From positions 3,262-67,261 of the forward strand of contig DASZAN010000104.1 of the NCBI GenBank assembly GCA_035945115.1: DNA of 64,000 nucleotides, given 5' to 3'. Positions 59,565 to 64,000 of the stretch are shown here, one piece after another. The stretch's first letter is position 1; every line of letters starts with the position of its first letter. Origin of the DNA: DAHUYF01 sp035945115 (GTDB lineage Bacteria; Pseudomonadota; Alphaproteobacteria; ATCC43930; CGMCC-115725). A program made the translations under genes and the position numbers. The notes below the pieces were generated by a model that did not search any database, had not been told where the DNA came from, and was given only the letters and a program-made list of their open reading frames with translations.

Positions 59565-60185
59565 ATGCGGCCGGATGATATCCCTGATCAGCGCCTTGTG
59601 CTGGCGTCGGCGTCGCAGCGGCGCTACGACCTCCTGACCCAAGTGGGCCTTGCGCCCGATGCGGTCGATCCCGCGGGGATCGACGAGACGCCGCTTTTGG
59701 GCGAGCTTCCGGCGCGGTACGCGATCCGGCTTGCCGAGGCGAAGGCGCGCGCGGTGGCGCCGCGCCACCCCGAGGCCTTCGTGTTGGCGGCCGATACGGT
59801 GGTCGCTTGCGGGCGCCGCATCCTGCCGCAAGCGCTCGAGCGCGAAGCGGCGCGGGAATGCCTGGCCCTGCTGTCGGGGCGCCGTCACCGTGTCCATGGC
59901 GCTATCGCGCTCGTCGCCGGCGAGGGACGGCTGATCGCTCGCCGGGTCGAGACCGCCGTCACGTTCCGGCGCCTCGATGCAGCGGACATCGACGAGTATC
60001 TCACGACCGGCGAGTGGTACGGCAAAGCCGGCGGCTATGCTATTCAAGGCATGGCGGCGCGATTCATCCGCACGATCATCGGGTCCTACAGCAACGTTGT
60101 CGGTCTGCCGCTCTTCGAAACCGTCAATCTGCTGGCCGGGCAGGGGTTCCGCCGCGCGCAACACATCGCGGTGCCGCCGCAGTGA
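59565..60185 (+). CDS. maf: Maf-like nucleotide pyrophosphatase
   Basis: A 206-residue Maf/YhdE-type pyrophosphatase (LVLASASQRRYDLLTQ at 12-27; VLAADTVVACGRRILPQALEREAARECLALLSGRRHRVHGAIAL; QGMAARFIRTIIGSYSNVVGLPL). It hydrolyses non-canonical or UTP/dTTP-type nucleotides. In most alphaproteobacteria infA lies just upstream; here the gap is only 2 bases. Confidence 0.94.
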   Translation: MRPDDIPDQRLVLASASQRRYDLLTQVGLAPDAVDPAGIDETPLLGELPARYAIRLAEAKARAVAPRHPEAFVLAADTVVACGRRILPQALEREAARECLALLSGRRHRVHGAIALVAGEGRLIARRVETAVTFRRLDAADIDEYLTTGEWYGKAGGYAIQGMAARFIRTIIGSYSNVVGLPLFETVNLLAGQGFRRAQHIAVPPQ

Positions 60186-61423
60186 GACAGGTGCTGCTTC
60201 TCTCCCGCTCTCCCGGCGAGCTCTGGGCAGCGCTCGTCGAGAGCGATGGGTTGGTGGCGTTGCGGCTTTGGCGCACCGGTTCGCAGGGTCAGCCGGGCGA
60301 AATCGTTCTCGGCCGCGTGCGCGCGATGCGGCCCGAGCTGCCGGCGGCGCTCATCGATATCGGCCTGGAGCGCCCGGGATTTCTGAGCGGCGAGGACGCC
60401 GAACCGCGCGGCGACCTCAACCTCCATGAAGGACAATCGGTCATAGTGCAAGTGACCAAGGAGGCGCGTGCCGACAAGGCGACCGGCCTCTCGATGCGGC
60501 TGCAGCGGCGGGGAACCCGGCTCGATGAAACCGAGCGGCGCGCGATTGCCGAGGCGGCCGCGCGGCCGGGACCCGTCCCGCGGCTGCTTGAGGCGCCGGC
60601 AAGCGTGCTTGAGCTGGCCCTCGACGCGTTTGCCGCCGCCGCGCCCGAGGAGATCGTGATCGATGATGCCGCTGCGCTCGGCGAGGCGCGGCGCTGGGTT
60701 GCGCACCATGCGCCATCGTTGTCGGAGCGACTGGTCCTTCATCGCGGGCGGATGCCACTCTTCGAAGACCGCGGCCTCGGCGAAGAAATCGCCGGCGCGC
60801 TCATCCCTCGCGTCGCGCTCGAGGGTGGCGGCGCCCTCATCATCGAGCACACCGCGGCGGCGACCCTCATCGATGTCGACAGCGGGGTCGGCGATGGGCG
60901 GCGCGATGCCCGTGCCTCGGCGCTCGCCACCAATCTCGCCGCCGCCACCACGGTGGCGCGGCAGGTGCGGTTGCGGAGCTTGGCGGGGCCTATTGTCATC
61001 GATTTCATCGGCATGCGTCATCGCGAGGATCGGCACAAGGTGGAAAGGGCGCTTGCTGCCGCGCTCAGCGAGGATCGCGACAGCGAGGTGCTCGGTTGGA
61101 CTCGCCTCGGTCATCTTGAGCTGGTGCGCAAGCGCCGCCACGCGCCGCTCTCCGAACTCCTTTTCGAGCGGGTAGCGAATGGCGGCTGGCGGAGAACGTC
61201 GCTCACTATTGCGCTCGATGCGCTCCGAGCGACCGCGGCCGAGGCAGCGGCGGCGCCCTCGGGACGGGCATTGCGCCTGCGGGTCAGTCACGAGATCGCC
61301 GCCGTCTTGATGGCGCGCGCCCGCTCGGCGTGGCTTGAGCTCGAGTCCCGTCTAGGCCGGCCGATCGAGGTCGTCGCCGACCCCGCGCTGGACCGCGAAG
61401 CCATCGACATCGGCAGCCCCTGA
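60182..61423 (+). CDS. Ribonuclease E/G family protein
   Basis: A 413-residue RNase G-like protein. N-terminal S1-like part (ELPAALIDIGLERPGFLSGEDAE ... EGQSVIVQVTKEARADKATGLSMRL), then the catalytic core GGGALIIEHTAAATLIDVDSGVGDGRR with DVD and GPIVIDFIGMRHREDR. It starts at GTG 60182, overlapping the maf stop. It lacks the zinc-link CPxC of full RNase E and is shorter, common in this locus. Confidence 0.88.
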   Translation: MRQVLLLSRSPGELWAALVESDGLVALRLWRTGSQGQPGEIVLGRVRAMRPELPAALIDIGLERPGFLSGEDAEPRGDLNLHEGQSVIVQVTKEARADKATGLSMRLQRRGTRLDETERRAIAEAAARPGPVPRLLEAPASVLELALDAFAAAAPEEIVIDDAAALGEARRWVAHHAPSLSERLVLHRGRMPLFEDRGLGEEIAGALIPRVALEGGGALIIEHTAAATLIDVDSGVGDGRRDARASALATNLAAATTVARQVRLRSLAGPIVIDFIGMRHREDRHKVERALAAALSEDRDSEVLGWTRLGHLELVRKRRHAPLSELLFERVANGGWRRTSLTIALDALRATAAEAAAAPSGRALRLRVSHEIAAVLMARARSAWLELESRLGRPIEVVADPALDREAIDIGSP

Positions 61424-61432
61424 GACTACCTA

Positions 61433-61624
61433 ATGGTCATGCCGGAAGACACCGCCGCGGTAAGACGATGCCCCATTTGCGGAAAGCCGACGATCGTACG
61501 GCACCGGCCGTTCTGCTCGCGGCGATGCGCGATCATCGATCTCGGGCGATGGCTCAAAGAGGACTACCACATACCGGCGGCCGGTGACCCTGAGGAACCC
61601 TCGGAGGACGACGGCGAGTCGTAA
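61433..61624 (+). CDS. yacG: DNA gyrase inhibitor YacG
   Basis: A 63-residue zinc protein with C13-x2-C16 and C28-x3-C32 (RRCPICGKPT; FCSRRCAIIDLGRWL) and an acidic tail (EEPSEDDGES). YacG binds GyrB. It sits in the conserved place between the RNase and tRNA-Phe. Confidence 0.92.
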   Translation: MVMPEDTAAVRRCPICGKPTIVRHRPFCSRRCAIIDLGRWLKEDYHIPAAGDPEEPSEDDGES

Positions 61625-61690
61625 CGAGGGTGATCGGCGCTGGACAGGGTCAAGCTTTTTTGCGATAAGCCCGCGCCCGTCTGGCACGGC

Positions 61691-61766
61691 GCCCAGGTAG
61701 CTCAGTTGGTAGAGCACGTGACTGAAAATCACGGTGTCGGTGGTTCAATTCCGCCCCTGGGCACCA
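61691..61766 (+). tRNA. tRNA-Phe (GAA)
   Basis: 76 bases. Acceptor GCCCAGG/CCTGGGC, D arm GCTCAGTTGGTAGAGC, anticodon arm CGTGACTGAAAATCACG with GAA at 61724-61726, T arm GGTGGTTCAATTCCGCC and an encoded CCA end. All stems pair. The recombinase ORF on the opposite strand ends inside it. Confidence 0.97.
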
Positions 61767-63441
61767 TCAATACCACACTTCGGTTCGGCGAACGTTCACG
61801 AGTGTTTCCGGCCTGTTCGTCGGACCGAAGTCGTGCGAAGTCGAGGATGGCGGTGATGCTGCCCTCGAGCTTAATCATGGTCTCGCCACGCCGCTCGCCG
61901 GGATAGACGGTTACGCGCTCGATGAAGGAGCGCAGGATCTCGCGTGCGGCCGCGCGCTCGGCCGGCGCACGCCTTAGGGCCTTCTCTAGGTCAGCGACGC
62001 GCCGACGGTAAAGCGCTGGCAGGTTGGGGTGAAGCTTGACCGGTTCGCGCTTTGCGTCGCTCGCCTTGAGCTCCTCAGTCAAGCGCTCCTTGTTGGCTTC
62101 GATCTCGATGAGCTTGTCCTTCACGCTCCGGGAGGCGGTACCCTCCGCGATCGCCTCGACGATGCGGTCTATTCGAACGGTCACTTTACTCAGCTCGCGC
62201 CGGAGCGCGGCCGTGCGTTCGTTGCGATCGGCAGTGGCGCGGCTCAGCGTCTCCCTGTACTCCGCCGCGAATTGCTCGAACACCTCGGGTGCCAACAATC
62301 GCTCCTTCAGACCCGAGAGTACCCGGCGCTCCAACTCAGTGAGCAGTACCGTGCGGCTGTTAGTGCAGGTTCCTTTTTCGCGATAGGCGACGCACCCAAG
62401 TCGGTCCGACGACCTCATCGTGAAGGCGCCCCCGCAGCAGCCGCAGCGAAGGAGGCCGCTGAGAAGGTGTCGAGGTCGCCGGGCGTCGTGCGGAGCGCGA
62501 CTGGCGTATTTCCGCCGCTTCGCTTGCGCCGCTTCCCAGAGTTCCGTGGGAACGATTTGCCATTCCGGCATTTCGACGTGGACCCATTTGTCTGAAGACA
62601 CGATCCGCGGCTCGCGTGAGCCGGTTTCCGGATCCTTTCTGTAGGTGAGCCGCCCATAGATCATGCGTCCGACATAGAGCGGATTCTGCAGTATGCCGTG
62701 GAGGCGGGCGCTGTGGCCGTTGATCGTGCTCGCATTCCATGCCCTCCCGCGAGGGCTGGGAACGCTTTCTCGATTTAGATCGGCCGCGATCGCGCGCGGG
62801 CTGCGACCTGCGACGAACTCCTCGAAGATCCGTCTGATAACGAGCGCCTCCTCGGTATTGATCTCGCGCCGTCCGCGCTCGATCTCGCCATCGGGGCCGA
62901 TTTCACGGATCACGCGGTATCCATAGGACAATCCGCCCGCGGCACGCTTCGCCTCGGCGCGACCCCGCTGGCCGCGCCTCACCTTAGCTGCCAGGTCCTT
63001 GAGGAACAGGGCATTCATTGTACCCTTGAGGCCAACATGGAGCTCGTTGATGTCGCCCTCTGCTAGCGTGTGAATGCCGATATCCAAATGCGCCAGGCGT
63101 TTGAACAGCCCTGCAACATCCTCTTGATCACGCGATAACCGGTCGAGCGCTTCAGATACCACGATATCGAAAGGCTGAGGACGCGAGCGCGCATCGTCGA
63201 GCAACGCTCGAATCCCAGGACGGTTCTGTAGCCGCGAACCTGATATAGCGGCATCGGTGTAGACGTCGACGACGGTGCCTCCCATTTGAGCGACGCGCTC
63301 ACGACACAGGCGCAGCTGATCTTCGATTGAAGCTTCGGACTGAAGATCGCTCGAGTACCGCGCATAAATCGCCGCTCGCTGCGGCTGCCCGTTTGGCCTA
63401 GCCACAGTCAACCTTGCGTCCTCCGTCACGGCTGTTGTCAT
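61729..63441 (-). CDS. Serine recombinase (large, resolvase/zinc-ribbon type)
   Basis: A 570-residue site-specific recombinase. Catalytic domain: AAIYARYSSDLQSEASIEDQ with the nucleophile Ser, SEALDRLSRDQEDVAGLFKRL, AALKDLAAKVRRGQRGR-like FLKDLAAKVRRGQRGRAEAKRA; then the recombinase domain (NPLYVGRMIYG) and the zinc ribbon CGCCGGAFTM...GTCTN, then a coiled coil. Its last residues (VPRGGIEPPTP) are encoded by the complement of tRNA-Phe bases 39-76, showing integration at the tRNA 3' end. Confidence 0.93.
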   Translation of the reverse strand: MTTAVTEDARLTVARPNGQPQRAAIYARYSSDLQSEASIEDQLRLCRERVAQMGGTVVDVYTDAAISGSRLQNRPGIRALLDDARSRPQPFDIVVSEALDRLSRDQEDVAGLFKRLAHLDIGIHTLAEGDINELHVGLKGTMNALFLKDLAAKVRRGQRGRAEAKRAAGGLSYGYRVIREIGPDGEIERGRREINTEEALVIRRIFEEFVAGRSPRAIAADLNRESVPSPRGRAWNASTINGHSARLHGILQNPLYVGRMIYGRLTYRKDPETGSREPRIVSSDKWVHVEMPEWQIVPTELWEAAQAKRRKYASRAPHDARRPRHLLSGLLRCGCCGGAFTMRSSDRLGCVAYREKGTCTNSRTVLLTELERRVLSGLKERLLAPEVFEQFAAEYRETLSRATADRNERTAALRRELSKVTVRIDRIVEAIAEGTASRSVKDKLIEIEANKERLTEELKASDAKREPVKLHPNLPALYRRRVADLEKALRRAPAERAAAREILRSFIERVTVYPGERRGETMIKLEGSITAILDFARLRSDEQAGNTRERSPNRSVVLMVPRGGIEPPTP

Positions 63442-63592
63442 TGGCAGCCTCGAGCTGCCGAAGCTGATCTTCAGCGGCTTGTCGACCTAGCAGTCGAGCC
63501 AACCGAAAAAGCAGTTCGCTCACTGCCGCGCACTGATTGTCGTTTGCCGGGATCCCACCCGCATTCGACTGCTCTTCCCGATCGCCGCTCAT
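63398..63592 (-). CDS. Small hypothetical protein upstream of the recombinase
   Basis: A 64-residue acidic protein (MSGDREEQSN, ANDNQCAAVSELLFRLARLLGRQAAEDQLRQLEAANDN). Small proteins with the ARLLGRQAA motif regularly precede such recombinases and overlap them, as here by 44 bases. It may be an accessory factor or just a conserved neighbour. Confidence 0.65.
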   Translation of the reverse strand: MSGDREEQSNAGGIPANDNQCAAVSELLFRLARLLGRQAAEDQLRQLEAANDNSRDGGRKVDCG

Positions 63593-63858
63593 GTGCCGAA
63601 CCGGATGAACATGGAGTCGCTAGATTTCTATAAAGATCGGGCAGTGCGTGGGCGGCGTCAACAGAAATTCATCAATAAGAACAGTCATATAGATCGCATT
63701 CGGTCGCAAGCGCGTCCGCAATTGTCGCAACAGAGGACGGCTTGGTCGGGCGACAGCGAAGAGCATGAGAGCCGCGATCTGGCGCGTGGAAAGGGCGCTG
63801 TGCACCCTGACCGTAATGCTCGCCTGGTTCTCGCCGTTGAATCTGCGACACTAAGGCT
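63593..63858. other. No gene recognised between the recombinase module and the repeats
   Basis: Open frames on both strands here are short and have no recognisable content, and none has a convincing start and ribosome site. AT content is slightly higher at 63600-63700, which may include the promoter of the 63592 gene. Confidence 0.4.
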
Positions 63859-64000
63859 ACTAGTGGATCGAATCTGACACTTGGCTCCGGCCCGCATCTC
63901 CTATCCCATTGATCGGACTCGTGCGGATAGGATTCCAAATGTCAGATTGGTACCACTAGTGGATCGAATCTGACACTTGGCTCCGGCCCGCATCTCCTAT
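63859..64000 (+). repeat. 46-base direct repeat, 96-base period, with near-palindrome
   Basis: The segment starting ACTAGTGGATCGAATCTGAC at 63859-63904 recurs identically at 63955-64000 and is cut by the window end. Before the second copy, TGTCAGATT (63940-63948) pairs with AATCTGACA (63967-63975), around CCACTAGTGG, giving a 36-base near-palindrome. Ends of some insertion sequences look like this; the element itself would lie beyond the window. Confidence 0.75.

Noticed and set aside
60086..61291. 401-codon minus-strand frame opposite the RNase gene
   Set aside because: Antisense shadow with no motif.

Overview
The window is GC-rich, densely coded DNA that looks alphaproteobacterial. The right-hand block has the typical alphaproteobacterial order murA - DUF2948 - hisG - hisD - UPF0262 - low-Mr phosphatase - maf - RNase E/G - yacG - tRNA-Phe. 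hisG lies between DUF2948 and hisD, which fits Rhodospirillales-like genomes better than Rhizobiales. Left of about 54 kb the content is accessory: metal efflux, alternative bioenergetics and sulfur oxidation. A 5' half of a tRNA-Thr gene (about 54.0 kb) marks the boundary.

Layout. (1) 0-6.7 kb: an ABC exporter pair, a CopA-type Cu+ ATPase, a CueR-like regulator with its promoter dyad, and a Met/His-rich periplasmic protein plus two small membrane proteins. (2) 6.7-12.1 kb: a translationally coupled operon with an archaeal-type flavour: archaeal-type AdoMet synthetase, beta-CASP metallo-hydrolase, AMP/thymidine phosphorylase-like enzyme and a frameshifted PRPP synthetase, followed by a broken membrane-protein gene. 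(3) 12.1-18.6 kb (minus): a complete N-ATPase operon atpDCQRBEFAG without atpH. (4) 18.8-24.7 kb: CusCBA-type efflux. (5) 24.8-28 kb: short glycogen phosphorylase, a pps remnant, a small exported protein and an ArsR regulator with two cysteines spaced as in SqrR/BigR persulfide sensors.

(6) 28-42.2 kb is the core of the window: a complete sulfur-oxidising heterodisulfide-reductase-like (sHdr) locus. On the minus strand is the dedicated lipoate assembly set lipS1-lipT-lipS2-sLpl(AB), in which the ligase is fused to an alpha/beta hydrolase. On the plus strand are a class I amidotransferase, dsrE3C, shdrC1-B1-A-H-C2-B2, a small conserved gene, lbpA, a second dsrE-family gene and tusA. (7) 42.3-53.8 kb: an RND pump with a broken adaptor gene, a second DsrE/TusA pair with an SQR-like flavoprotein and DUF1641, a LysR/YeiH sulfite-exporter pair, then hemerythrin, a second LbpA-type protein and a monohaem cytochrome c. 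(8) 54.5-61.8 kb: core genes. (9) 61.7-64 kb: a serine recombinase whose 3' end runs into tRNA-Phe, and the start of a repeat-rich mobile end.

How it works together. DsrE and TusA proteins would carry sulfane sulfur to sHdr, LbpA (made by LipS1/LipT/LipS2/sLpl) would be the lipoylated carrier, and YeiH could export the sulfite. Perfect or near-perfect FNR/FixK-type boxes (TTGAY-N4-RTCAA) lie before the copper protein, between the N-ATPase and Cus operons, before a small exported protein, before the sHdr operon, before the second DsrE/TusA module and before hemerythrin/LbpA2. This suggests that one oxygen- or redox-responsive regulon covers most of the accessory DNA. Several genes carry single-base shifts or stops (PRPP synthetase, membrane protein, pps, RND adaptor), so parts of the island are decaying or contain sequence errors.
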